Under the pieces are notes generated by a model, which was given only the letters and a program-made list of their open reading frames with translations, ran no database searches and was not told the DNA's origin. Positions 25,496-33,862 of a stretch of 64,000 nt of DNA are shown one piece after another (position 1 is the stretch's first letter; each line of letters begins with the position of its first letter). The stretch is from positions 1-64,000 of the forward strand of contig DATMAG010000008.1 in NCBI GenBank assembly GCA_035560235.1, in the 5' to 3' direction. The DNA comes from DASRDU01 sp035560235 (lineage in GTDB: Bacteria; Acidobacteriota; Blastocatellia; RBC074). Made by a program: the position numbers and the translations under genes.

Positions 25496-25584
25496 ATCAG
25501 CCACGAATGCACACGAATTTTCACGAATGAAGAAAACTGATCGCAGTCTTCATTCGTGAAAATTCGTGTGCATTCGTGGCTGAT
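25496..25584. repeat. 37-bp perfect inverted repeat between convergent genes
   Basis: Arms 25496-25532 and 25548-25584 are exact reverse complements, and an inner ACTG/CAGT pair extends the stem after a 3-base bulge. The arm is built from reiterated CACGAAT words. It lies in the 95-base gap between the DsbA-like selenoprotein and the M20 peptidase and probably works as a two-way terminator. Confidence 0.85.
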
Positions 25585-25589
25585 TCTCC

Positions 25590-26825
25590 TCACGCCATCC
25601 CGCTCATTGCCAGCATCAGCAGCAGCGCGCGTTTGTATCCGGTTTCGCGTCCCGTCGGTTCATACCACTCGCTCAGGCGGTGCGAATCGCCTGACAGGCC
25701 GCCGATGCCGATGGTCACAGCCTGCACGCCCAGGCTGATCGGAATGTTTGAATCGGTCGAAGCGCGATTGAGAATCGGCGTGATGCCCAGCGCCCGCGAA
25801 GCTTCAATTGCCATTCGCACCAGCATCGCATTCTGCGGCGTTTCGCCCGAAGGCCGGTGACCGATCAGTTTCACATCCGACCGCAGCCGCAGGCCTGAAG
25901 CGGCGCGCAGCGCATTCTCATCAGCAATCGCCTGATTCACAGCTTTGAGTAAAAACTCTTCGAGCCGCGCCAGTTCGGCCTCAGAAGTCGAGCGCAGGTC
26001 AACATCCATCCGCGCCCGTTCAGGAATCACGTTGACCGATTCGCCGCCTTCGATGCACCCGACGTTGTAAGTCGTGCGCGGTTCGACCGGAGCGCGATAA
26101 TCGGCCAGCTTCGCCACCACGCGACCAAGCGCGTGAACCGGATTGACGACGCCGAAATCGCCCCAGCTATGTCCGCCCGGCCCTTCGAGCGTGATGCGAT
26201 AACGCCGCGAACCGAGCGCCTGATGCGTGATGAATTCAACGCCCGGCCCGTCAAATGAAATGAAGGCCGAGACGCGACCCGCCACTTTGCCTTCGCTGAA
26301 CAGATGCCGCACGCCGCGCAGGTTGCCTTCGCCCTCTTCGCCGACCGTCGCGACAAAGGCAATCGTGCCGCGCAAACGAATCTCACCGGCGTTGAGCGCC
26401 TGAATCATTCCGATCAGTCCGGCCAGCCCCGCCACGTTGTCGGCAATCCCTGGCGCACACAGCCGCGTGCCAACGCGCCGTACCTGCACGTCAGTTCCGT
26501 CAGGAAAGACCGTGTCGAGATGCGCTGAAACAACCGTCAGCGGCAGTTCCGATTCGCCGCGATAAAAGCCGATCACGTTGCCTTCGCTGTCCGTGTGCAC
26601 GTCGCTCAGGCCAAGTTCGGCAAAGCGTCCGGCAAAATAGCGTCCGCGTTCGTGTTCACGAAACGGCGGCGCGGGAATCTCGCAGATGCGAATCAGTTCC
26701 GCCGTGAAACGATCAGCCGCGTGATCAATGAAAGCAAAAGCGCGCTGCACGGCTTCGTCGCGCAGCAGCGCCGCAATGCTGTTTGGCTGATGCCGGTCGG
26801 CAATCGAAAGAATTGATGCAGGCAT
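25590..26825 (-). CDS. M20/M25/M40-family metallopeptidase or acylase
   Basis: 411 residues. The dinuclear-zinc hydrolase shows the ligand motif SAHLDTVF, the bridging Asp in CAPGIADNVAG, catalytic and ligand Glu in VGEEGEG, the dimerisation-domain motif GPGGHSWG, and a final ligand region ending in GLSGDSHRLSEWYEP. The family includes tripeptidase PepT, carboxypeptidase G2 and acylases; substrate cannot be fixed. No signal peptide is visible, so it is cytoplasmic. It is transcribed with or parallel to the downstream genes on the minus strand and ends at the 37-bp inverted repeat. Confidence 0.92.
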   Translation of the reverse strand: MPASILSIADRHQPNSIAALLRDEAVQRAFAFIDHAADRFTAELIRICEIPAPPFREHERGRYFAGRFAELGLSDVHTDSEGNVIGFYRGESELPLTVVSAHLDTVFPDGTDVQVRRVGTRLCAPGIADNVAGLAGLIGMIQALNAGEIRLRGTIAFVATVGEEGEGNLRGVRHLFSEGKVAGRVSAFISFDGPGVEFITHQALGSRRYRITLEGPGGHSWGDFGVVNPVHALGRVVAKLADYRAPVEPRTTYNVGCIEGGESVNVIPERARMDVDLRSTSEAELARLEEFLLKAVNQAIADENALRAASGLRLRSDVKLIGHRPSGETPQNAMLVRMAIEASRALGITPILNRASTDSNIPISLGVQAVTIGIGGLSGDSHRLSEWYEPTGRETGYKRALLLMLAMSGMA

Positions 26826-26920
26826 AAACTTCTGTCACCTGTGATCGAAGATGAAGTCAGCAGAACTGAGCTTACCAGTCGAAGCAGATGAAGTAAAAAC
26901 CGGCAGGAGACCAGTCAAAA

Positions 26921-27712
26921 CTAAACCTCCCGTTCTTCAGCTCTGAGAAAAGTCAGCGCGACTTCGGCAAATTCCCCGCTCGTGACGCCGCCTCCGGTCT
27001 GCTCGCCAAAGATCGGCCCGTGACCGCCGTTGGGAATCACCCAGAGGGCTGAGCGCGGAATGGCCTGATACATTTCCAGCGCCAGCGCGACAGGATACAA
27101 CGGGTCACGGTCGCCGTGAACGATCAGCGTGCGCGCAGTGATTGTTGACAGATACGGCGGCGTGAAATTCAGATCATCGTAACTGTCCTTCAGTGCCTGC
27201 ATCTGCTGCCAGAGTGCCACGATCTGTTCATCACCGTGCTTGTGCCACTCGCGCATCTGCCGCCATTCAGCTTCGGTTCTGGTTTCAGGTGTCAGCGCGC
27301 TCATCGCCGCCCGCGCCTGAGCCGGAAAGTAGGGCGCGGCGCTGACGAGCACCATCGCTTCGACGCGGTCGGGCTGCTGCGTGGCGACGTGCAGCAGCGT
27401 TTTGGCTCCGAGGCTCAGGCCGATGGCCCTGAAGCGCGCAATGCCCAGGTGATCGAGCAGCGCAAGAACATCCTGCGCGAATTGCCTGAAGGTGAATTGC
27501 TTTGATGGATTGGTGGTTCTTCCGTGTCCGCGGAGATCAGGAATGAGCAGGCGAAAACCCGGCGGTGGCGCAGCGAAAATCAGATTCCAGTTCGCGCCAG
27601 TGCCGCCGCCACCGTGCAGCAGCAGGAGCGGTTCGCCCTCTCCGCGACTTTCAAAGTACAGCTCAATGTCGTTGAGGGTGACAGTCTGTCCCGAAGTCGC
27701 ACTCTCTTCCAT
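26921..27712 (-). CDS. Alpha/beta hydrolase
   Basis: 263 residues. Classic fold motifs are LLLHGGGGTGANW (oxyanion hole), PDLRGHGRT, the nucleophile elbow GLSLGAK with catalytic Ser, Asp in IVHGDRDPLYP, and His in NGGHGPIF. The start follows GGAGA. It is cytoplasmic, as no signal peptide is seen. The substrate is unknown; the sequence is close to the esterase/haloperoxidase-like group. It lies 95 bases upstream of the M20 peptidase on the same strand, with no clear functional link. Confidence 0.92.
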   Translation of the reverse strand: MEESATSGQTVTLNDIELYFESRGEGEPLLLLHGGGGTGANWNLIFAAPPPGFRLLIPDLRGHGRTTNPSKQFTFRQFAQDVLALLDHLGIARFRAIGLSLGAKTLLHVATQQPDRVEAMVLVSAAPYFPAQARAAMSALTPETRTEAEWRQMREWHKHGDEQIVALWQQMQALKDSYDDLNFTPPYLSTITARTLIVHGDRDPLYPVALALEMYQAIPRSALWVIPNGGHGPIFGEQTGGGVTSGEFAEVALTFLRAEEREV

Positions 27713-27794
27713 GTGTTCTCCACTACCTGATGTTTACTCTTCGACAGCCCGATGCACTCAACATCAGTTTCCCGGCTCCGGAGGGGCGCAATAT

Positions 27795-28202
27795 TTATTT
27801 TTTGATTTGCACACTCCCGGCACAGACATCTCCTTCCTCTGTTCCCTTCAGCCAGCGTCGCAATTCATCTGTCCGTTTCAGGGTCAGTTCAGCGCGGGCA
27901 AGACACTGGCAATCGCCATTGAAGCTGCCGTATGCCGAGCGTTTGTCTGACTGCGGATACAGGGCGTCAAGGTGTGCAGCCCGAAAGCGCAGCCACGCTC
28001 TTTGCGCCAGTTTGAGTTTCCCGATAAACAGCGTGTCTTTCCCATAGGCTTTGAGGATTTGCTGATAAACACGATTCATTTCAGCATCAGCCTCTCGATA
28101 CTGCCGACAGGCATTTGCCATCAGGTCCGTCTGAGGCCGGGACGCAGCGGCAGTTGTGAGCAGGATTACTGTCAGAATCAAAATGGCAGGTCGCAGCTTC
28201 AT
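27795..28202 (-). CDS. Exported LprI-like (lysozyme-inhibitor family) protein
   Basis: 135 residues. A signal peptide (LRPAILILTVILLTTAAASR) is followed by the LprI/DUF1311 pattern: ACRQYREADAEMNRVYQQIL, then KLKLAQRAWLRFRAAHLDALYP, and Cys residues (DCQCLARAELTLKRTDEL). Family members sit in the periplasm and some inhibit lysozyme. The gene stands between a hydrolase and the microcompartment shell gene on the same strand. Function beyond the domain is inference. Confidence 0.85.
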   Translation of the reverse strand: MKLRPAILILTVILLTTAAASRPQTDLMANACRQYREADAEMNRVYQQILKAYGKDTLFIGKLKLAQRAWLRFRAAHLDALYPQSDKRSAYGSFNGDCQCLARAELTLKRTDELRRWLKGTEEGDVCAGSVQIKK

Positions 28203-28324
28203 AAGCGCTGTGGGCTTTTATGAGATTTTCAGTTCCATCAGGTACCCTGATCCGGCATGGCGGTCAGACACTTCGTGTCCTGATGGATAAAGGCAAAGCA
28301 GACTCACAGCCCTCCGTTCTCAGC

Positions 28325-28648
28325 TTACCTGCGCGGATTGACTGAGCCGCTGATCGGCTTGCGAGTTGTTTCGCCGGTTTGCAGGACCGGGATGCCTTCA
28401 TCAACTTCGCCGTGCGGGCGCGGGATGACGTGCGTGGCAGTGACTTCGCCGACCTGGCGGGCGGCGGCGGCTCCGGCTTCGACGGCGGATTTGACGGCGG
28501 CGACTTCGCCGCGCACGATGGCCGTGACGAGTCCGGCGTCAACCTTTTCGTAGCCGATCAGTCTGACCTTGGCAGCTTTGACGGCGGCATCGGCGGCCAC
28601 GATCATGGCTACCAGGCCGCGACATTCGATCATTCCGAGTGCTTCCAT
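28325..28648 (-). CDS. Solitary bacterial-microcompartment shell protein (BMC-H, EutM/PduA-like)
   Basis: 107 residues. Residues 2-86 form one BMC domain: EALGMIECRGLVAMIVAADAA, then VRLIGYEKVDAGLVTAIVRG and EVAAVKSAVEAGAAAA, as in hexameric shell proteins. A C-terminal tail of about 20 residues (after VIPRPHGEVDEGIP) is Thr/Ser/Arg-rich. The ATG follows AAGGAAA. No microcompartment enzymes or other shell proteins are in the window, so it either completes a compartment encoded elsewhere or forms sheets or tubes by itself. The neighbours are an NADH dehydrogenase and an LprI-like gene. Confidence 0.94.
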   Translation of the reverse strand: MEALGMIECRGLVAMIVAADAAVKAAKVRLIGYEKVDAGLVTAIVRGEVAAVKSAVEAGAAAARQVGEVTATHVIPRPHGEVDEGIPVLQTGETTRKPISGSVNPRR

Positions 28649-28755
28649 TGAATGTTTCCTTTGATCCTTTTTGAGGGCAGTTTCGGCGCGCTTGTTTCAG
28701 ATGATTGCGCGGCGATTACAGCGCCTGCCTGCGGCCCTGTCAAGCGCGGCCCGCG

Positions 28756-30075
28756 TCAGACTGCCTTGTATTCTCTGGCTGAAGCGGCTTCGGGCTTTTT
28801 CGCCTCAGCCGTCTGAGCCGCAGCAGGCTGTTCGGTGATCAGCCGCGCGCCACGCTGATAAGTGAGATACGACCACATCCAGTTGAAGAAAACGGCAGCC
28901 CGGTTGCGAAAGCCGATCAGAAAGATCAGATGGACAAAGAGCCAGGCCAGCCACGCCGGATAGCCCCTGAGTTTCAGCCGCCCGATCTCGGCAATCGCGC
29001 GTGACCTGCCGATGGTCGCCATATTGCCCTTGTCGAAATAATGGAAGGTTTCGTAAGGCTCGCCCTTAATCGCGTGCTGAATGTTTCGCGCGGCGCAGCG
29101 GCCCATCTGCATTGCAACAGGAGAAACGCCGGGCAGCGGTTTGCCGCCCTGATGCGTAAAGAGCGCCATATCGCCAATCGCAAAAACTTCCGGGTGTCCG
29201 GGCAGGGTCAGATCGGGTTCGATGATGACGCGACCCGCGCGATCGAGCGGCACGCCCAGAGTCCTTGTAAACGGAGTCGCCACGACGCCCGCGCCCCAGA
29301 TGACCGTGGCCGAACCGATGAGTTCATCGCCCAGATAGACGCCGCGCTCGTCAATGTTTGTGACTTTGGCGTTGACGCGCACCCGGACGCCGAGGTCGGC
29401 CAGCTGCCTGGCGGCGCTGATGGAAAGGTCTTCGGCAAAGGTGGGCAGAATGCGCGGCCCGCCTTCAAGCAGCAGAATTTCAGCCGAGCGCGGATCAATC
29501 GTCCGAAAGTCGCGGGCCAGAACGGTGCGCGACAACTCGGCAATCGCTCCGGCAATTTCAACTCCGGTCGGCCCGCCGCCCACCACCACGAAGGTCATCA
29601 GCCTGCGCCGCCGTTCAGGATCGCTCTCCTTTTCAGCCTCCTCGAAAGCGAGCAGCACGCGATGACGAATTTCGAGCGCGTCATTCAGGCTTTTCAGGCC
29701 CGGCGCAAATCGTTCCCACTCATCGTGACCGAAATAACTCGTCTGCCCGCCCGTCGCCAGAATCAGGTAATCATAGTTCAGACTGCGCTCGCGCAACTGA
29801 ATCGTACGCCGGGCGAGATCAACGCTGACCGCTTCGTCAAGCAGCACGGTGACGTTCTTCTGCCGACTCAGAATCGAACGAATCGGCGAGGCGATGTCGG
29901 CAGGCGAGAGTCCCGCGATTGCCACCTGATAGAGCAGCGGCTGAAAGAGATGATGATTGGTGCGATCAATCAGCGTCACGCGCACCCGGGCGCGTCTGAG
30001 CGACTGCGCGGCAATCAGCCCGCCAAAGCCGCCGCCAATAATCACCACCTGCGGAAGAATTGTTTGTTCCTTCAT
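28756..30075 (-). CDS. Type II NADH dehydrogenase-like FAD oxidoreductase
   Basis: 439 residues. It oxidises NADH and passes electrons to quinone at the inner membrane without proton pumping. The N-terminal FAD fold is VVIIGGGFGGLIAAQSL. The NADH fold is FVVVGGGPTGVEIAGAIAEL. The FAD-ribityl motif is FAIGDMALF. The quinone-site region lies near PLPGVSPVAMQMG. The C-terminal hydrophobic stretch AWLAWLFVHLIFLIGF anchors it to the membrane. The ATG follows GGGGAG. The gene is divergent from the iorA-like gene. Confidence 0.93.
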   Translation of the reverse strand: MKEQTILPQVVIIGGGFGGLIAAQSLRRARVRVTLIDRTNHHLFQPLLYQVAIAGLSPADIASPIRSILSRQKNVTVLLDEAVSVDLARRTIQLRERSLNYDYLILATGGQTSYFGHDEWERFAPGLKSLNDALEIRHRVLLAFEEAEKESDPERRRRLMTFVVVGGGPTGVEIAGAIAELSRTVLARDFRTIDPRSAEILLLEGGPRILPTFAEDLSISAARQLADLGVRVRVNAKVTNIDERGVYLGDELIGSATVIWGAGVVATPFTRTLGVPLDRAGRVIIEPDLTLPGHPEVFAIGDMALFTHQGGKPLPGVSPVAMQMGRCAARNIQHAIKGEPYETFHYFDKGNMATIGRSRAIAEIGRLKLRGYPAWLAWLFVHLIFLIGFRNRAAVFFNWMWSYLTYQRGARLITEQPAAAQTAEAKKPEAASAREYKAV

Positions 30076-30314
30076 CGCTATCCACTCCCCGGTACAGTTT
30101 CAGCAGACGATTCGCCTGTGCTTCCTCACGAGTAATGATAGACGCTGCCCAGGGGGCTGCGCCAGCAGTGCCGTCTGTCTTGCGCTGTCGCAGACGCGGC
30201 CCTATTATTCTCCTGCCTTGCAAACAGACATCATTGATCCGAACCGGCAGAAGAGCAGTAACGAAGGCCGGTCAACCTGCACTCCGCTGAATCAACTGCT
30301 TCAGGAGAAAACCG

Positions 30315-30770
30315 ATGATCAGACTGAAAGTGAATGGCGTCAGCCGTCAGTTCGACGGCGAACCCGACATGCCTTTGTTGTGGTTTCTGCGCGATGAACT
30401 GCAACTGACGGGAACGAAATATGGCTGCGGCGCGGGACTGTGCGGAGCCTGCACGGTTCACCTCAACGGCGCGGCAGTGCGCAGTTGTCAGACGCCGATG
30501 AAAAACGTGGACGGCAAAGAGGTCGTCACCATCGAAGGCCTCAGCGCGAAAGCCGACCATCCGGTGCAGCAGGCCTGGCGACAGAACAATGTCCCGCAGT
30601 GCGGTTACTGTCAGAGCGGGCAGATTATGCAGGCCGCCGCGCTGCTCCGGCAGAAGCCGAAGCCCACCGACGCTGAAATTGACGCGGCGATGAAAGGCAA
30701 CATCTGCCGCTGCGGCACCTATCAGCGCATCCGGCAGGCAATCAAACAGGCGTCAAACCAGAAGGCATAA
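30315..30770 (+). CDS. 2Fe-2S subunit of a xanthine-dehydrogenase-family Mo hydroxylase (IorA-like)
   Basis: 151 residues. A plant-type 2Fe-2S domain has Cys38, 43, 46 and 58 (YGCGAGLCGACTVH). An alpha-helical domain carries the second cluster with Cys96, 99, 131 and 133 (CGYCQSG, NICRCG). It passes electrons from the Mo site to an outside acceptor. The ATG follows AGGAGA. It is 12 bases before the catalytic subunit, an unmistakable two-gene operon. It has no signal peptide and is presumably co-exported with the Tat-signalled large subunit. Confidence 0.95.
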   Translation: MIRLKVNGVSRQFDGEPDMPLLWFLRDELQLTGTKYGCGAGLCGACTVHLNGAAVRSCQTPMKNVDGKEVVTIEGLSAKADHPVQQAWRQNNVPQCGYCQSGQIMQAAALLRQKPKPTDAEIDAAMKGNICRCGTYQRIRQAIKQASNQKA

Positions 30771-30782
30771 GGAGGCGCAGCC

Positions 30783-33017
30783 ATGAACCGAATCGAACTG
30801 GTCACTCGTCGCACTTTTCTGGGCAGTCTCTTTTCAGCCGGGGCCTTCGTTCTCGGCGCGCGTCTGCTGCCGATGGATGCGCTCGCGGCTGGCAGCAAAG
30901 CCGAGGGCGCGGCCTGGCATCCGGGCGTGTATCTGGGCATTGAAACCGATGGCACTGTGATCATCGTTGCGCATCGTTCCGAAATGGGCACGGGCATTCG
31001 CAGCGTGCTGCCCTCAGTCCTCGCTGATGAACTCGACGCCGACTGGGCGCGCGTCAGAATCGAGCAGGCCATCGGCGATGCGAAATACGGCTCGCAGAAC
31101 ACTGACGGGTCGTGTTCGATCCGCGATTTTTACGACGCGATGCGCGAGGCCGGAGCCAGCGCCCGAATGATGCTCGAACGCGCCGCCGCTGAAAAATGGG
31201 GCGTGCCTGCGGCTGAATGCAGGGCGCAGAATCATCAGGTCGTTCACGCAAAGAGCAAACGCAGACTCGGGTACGGCCAGCTTGCGACGCTCGCGGCAAA
31301 GCAGGCCGTGCCGAAAAAGGAAGAACTGAAGTTCAAATCTCCGGCAGAGTTTCGCTACATCGGCAGGGAGATTCCGACCGTTGACCGCGACGACATCTGC
31401 GCGGGCAAAGGCACCTTCGGAATGGACGCGCGGATGCCGGGGATGGTTTACGCCTCAATCGAACGCTCGCCGGTCTTTGGCGGCAAACTCAGAAACTATG
31501 ACGACAAGGAAGCCCGCACCGTGCGCGGCGTGCAGCAGACTGTCGTCATTCCCGCGTTCAAGCCGCCGCATATGTTCCAGGCGCTCGGCGGCGTGGCCGT
31601 GATTGCCGACAACACCTGGGCCGCGATGAAGGGCCGCGAGAAGCTGAAAGTCGAATGGGAGCCGGGCGAAAACGCCGACTACGATTCGGCAAAATACAAA
31701 CAGGCGCTGCTTGAAACCGTGCGCAAGCCGCAGAAGGTCGCACGCAACGCAGGCGATGTTGACGCCGAATTCGCCAAAGGCGGCAAAACGCACGAAGCCG
31801 AATATTACGCGCCGCATCTTTCGCACGCGCCGATGGAACCGCCCGCCGCTGTGGCTGAATACAGAGATGGCAGGGTGGTGGTTCACACGGCGACACAGAA
31901 TCCGCAGGCCGTCCAGGATACAGTCGCCGCCGCGCTCGGCATTGACAAGAAGAATGTCGAATGCCACGTCACGCTGCTTGGCGGCGGGTTCGGGCGCAAG
32001 TCGAAACCCGATTACGTGGCCGAAGCCGCGCTGCTCTCAAAAGCCGTCGGCAAGCCTGTCAAAGTTGTCTGGAGCCGCGAGGACGACATTCGCTTCGATT
32101 ACTTCCACTCGGTCGCGGCGATGTATCTGAAAGCGGCAGTGGACGACAGGGGCCGCCCGACGGCGTGGCTGCAACGCTGCGCGTTCCCGTCAATCGGTTC
32201 GACGTTTGCAGGTCCGGCAGCGGTTTACGGCGCTCCCTTCGAACTCGGCATGGGCTGGACAAATCTGCCGTTCGACATTCCGAATCACCGCGCCGAAAAC
32301 GGTCCGGCGAAACCGCACGTTCGCATCGGCTGGCTGCGTTCGGTGGCGAATATCTATCACGCCTTCGGAGTGCATTCGTTTGTGGATGAACTGGCGGCGA
32401 TGGCCGGACGCGACCGCGTTGAATACCTGCTCGACCTGATCGGGCAGCCGCGCCGGGTTGAACTGGAACGGGGCGATCCGATGTCGAAGAAGTTTCCGCT
32501 CGATACGGGCCGGTTGCGGCGCGTGATTGAACTGGCGGCTGAAAAATCTGACTGGGCAAAGAAGAAAGCGACGAGCGGCCACGCCCTGGGCATCGCGGCG
32601 CACTGGAGCTTTTACAGCTACGTGGCCACGGTCGTTGAAGTCGAAGTTGACGAGCGCGGCAAAATCCGCATTCCGCGTGTGGACGTGGCCGTTGATGCGG
32701 GTCAGATCATCAATCCCGACCGCGTGAGAGCGCAGTTCGAAGGCGCTTCGGTTTTTGGTTCGAGCATCGCGCTGCTCGGCGAAATCACGGCGGCGGGCGG
32801 CGAGATTCAGCAGTCGAACTTCCACGATTACCAGGTCGCGCGAATCAACGAAGCGCCGCTGATTACTCACGTTCATCTGGTCTCAAGCGATGCGCCGCCT
32901 GCCGGTGTCGGTGAACCCGGAGTGCCGCCCATGCCTCCGGCCATCTGCAACGCCGTTTACGCCGCGACCGGAAAGCGCATCCGCGAACTGCCGCTCGGAA
33001 AGCACAAGCTCGCATAA
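30783..33017 (+). CDS. Molybdopterin catalytic subunit of a periplasmic aldehyde/isoquinoline-type oxidoreductase (IorB-like)
   Basis: 744 residues, the IorB length. A Tat signal (VTRRTFLGSLFSAGAFVLGA) directs the folded complex to the periplasm. Molybdopterin contacts appear in LGGGFGRKSKPDY and PVKVVWSREDD. The catalytic Glu region is GVGEPGVPPMPPAICNAVYAATG. It hydroxylates an N-heterocycle or aldehyde; which one cannot be read. The ATG follows AAGGAGG. There is no FAD subunit, so electrons probably go to a c-type cytochrome such as the one at 33381. A strong terminator follows. Confidence 0.94.
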   Translation: MNRIELVTRRTFLGSLFSAGAFVLGARLLPMDALAAGSKAEGAAWHPGVYLGIETDGTVIIVAHRSEMGTGIRSVLPSVLADELDADWARVRIEQAIGDAKYGSQNTDGSCSIRDFYDAMREAGASARMMLERAAAEKWGVPAAECRAQNHQVVHAKSKRRLGYGQLATLAAKQAVPKKEELKFKSPAEFRYIGREIPTVDRDDICAGKGTFGMDARMPGMVYASIERSPVFGGKLRNYDDKEARTVRGVQQTVVIPAFKPPHMFQALGGVAVIADNTWAAMKGREKLKVEWEPGENADYDSAKYKQALLETVRKPQKVARNAGDVDAEFAKGGKTHEAEYYAPHLSHAPMEPPAAVAEYRDGRVVVHTATQNPQAVQDTVAAALGIDKKNVECHVTLLGGGFGRKSKPDYVAEAALLSKAVGKPVKVVWSREDDIRFDYFHSVAAMYLKAAVDDRGRPTAWLQRCAFPSIGSTFAGPAAVYGAPFELGMGWTNLPFDIPNHRAENGPAKPHVRIGWLRSVANIYHAFGVHSFVDELAAMAGRDRVEYLLDLIGQPRRVELERGDPMSKKFPLDTGRLRRVIELAAEKSDWAKKKATSGHALGIAAHWSFYSYVATVVEVEVDERGKIRIPRVDVAVDAGQIINPDRVRAQFEGASVFGSSIALLGEITAAGGEIQQSNFHDYQVARINEAPLITHVHLVSSDAPPAGVGEPGVPPMPPAICNAVYAATGKRIRELPLGKHKLA

Positions 33018-33380
33018 GTCAGTTCTCTTCTCTGCAGCAGAGGTCGCAGCCGGTTCAGACGCTGCGACCTCTGCCTGACCTTTCTTCCCGTTCAGACCGG
33101 AGACAGGCTCAGTCCCGGCAGCGTGAAACTACCCGCCCGTTCAGATCGTTCGCGTCCGTGGGTGAAAAGCCGCGCCGACGCGGCACACACCGCGCGAATT
33201 TCCGCAGCGGGTCGAAGCCGACCACTCCTCTTTCTGCCTTACAGCCCCAAATGAAGACTCAGTCCTGCTGGCATATCTGTTGCTCTGCTGAAGGCCGGAA
33301 TCTTGTTCTTGTCCATTTCTCAATCCGCTTCTGAGATGATCATTGCCGGGAGTTACCTGTCCGGCCCAAAGGAGGAAACT
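33018..33380. other. Intergenic region, 363 bp
   Basis: It contains the terminator at 33038-33075. The rest has no recognisable gene; it should carry the promoter of the cytochrome c gene. An open frame starting upstream at 33303 is only a 5' extension of that gene and lacks a ribosome site. Confidence 0.5.
33038..33075 (+). terminator. Terminator of the iorAB-like operon
   Basis: A 13-bp perfect stem (33038-33050 with 33063-33075) with a 12-base loop, followed by a T/C-rich stretch. It lies 20 bases after the stop at 33017. Confidence 0.75.
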
Positions 33381-33791
33381 ATGCTGCGAAAACTGATTGT
33401 GACTCTGGTTCTGACTCTGGCGGTGCTGCTGCTTCCTTATACTTTCCTGGCGGCTCAGGCTGAACAGTCTCCAAAGAAGTATGCTGACGGGCGCAGGCTG
33501 TTTATGCAGTACTGCGCGACCTGTCACGGCGCTGATGCCAAAGGCAACGGCCCGACGGCCAAAACGCTCAGGAAGGCTCCGGCAGATCTGACCCGGATTG
33601 AAAAGCAGGATGGCAAATTCCCTGCAGCTCGCATTCAGCGTGTCATCTCCGGTGATGATATGCTTGAATCGCACGGGTCGCGGGATATGCCGGTCTGGGG
33701 AACCGTCCTCCGGCGCAAGTCAGGGCCGGGCTTTGCCGCACTGGAAATCTACAACCTGACGAAATACCTGGAATCAATCCAGGGGCAGTGA
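33381..33791 (+). CDS. Periplasmic mono-heme cytochrome c
   Basis: 136 residues. A signal peptide (LIVTLVLTLAVLLLPYTFLAAQA) precedes a class I cytochrome with haem motif CATCH (Cys45, Cys48, His49) and a probable axial Met in SRDMPVWG. The start ATG follows GGAGG. It could accept electrons from the Tat-exported Mo hydroxylase just upstream or feed the di-haem protein downstream; both links are inferred from position. A terminator separates it from iorB, so it has its own promoter. Confidence 0.92.
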   Translation: MLRKLIVTLVLTLAVLLLPYTFLAAQAEQSPKKYADGRRLFMQYCATCHGADAKGNGPTAKTLRKAPADLTRIEKQDGKFPAARIQRVISGDDMLESHGSRDMPVWGTVLRRKSGPGFAALEIYNLTKYLESIQGQ

Positions 33792-33862
33792 AACCTGCCT
33801 GAGTCCGGCAAAGGCAAAGCTGCATTCCGGGATTGTTTGCGTTGCTGAAGGAGGTGAGAGGT

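Noticed and set aside
28264..28542. 92-codon minus-strand open frame overlapping the shell protein
   Set aside because: It is in another frame of a well-recognised BMC domain gene and is Ser/Pro/Arg-rich.
29041..30135. 364-codon plus-strand open frame opposite the NADH dehydrogenase
   Set aside because: Antisense shadow; no motif.
33141..33674. 177-codon minus-strand open frame opposite the cytochrome c gene
   Set aside because: Antisense to a cytochrome with signal peptide, haem motif and ribosome site.
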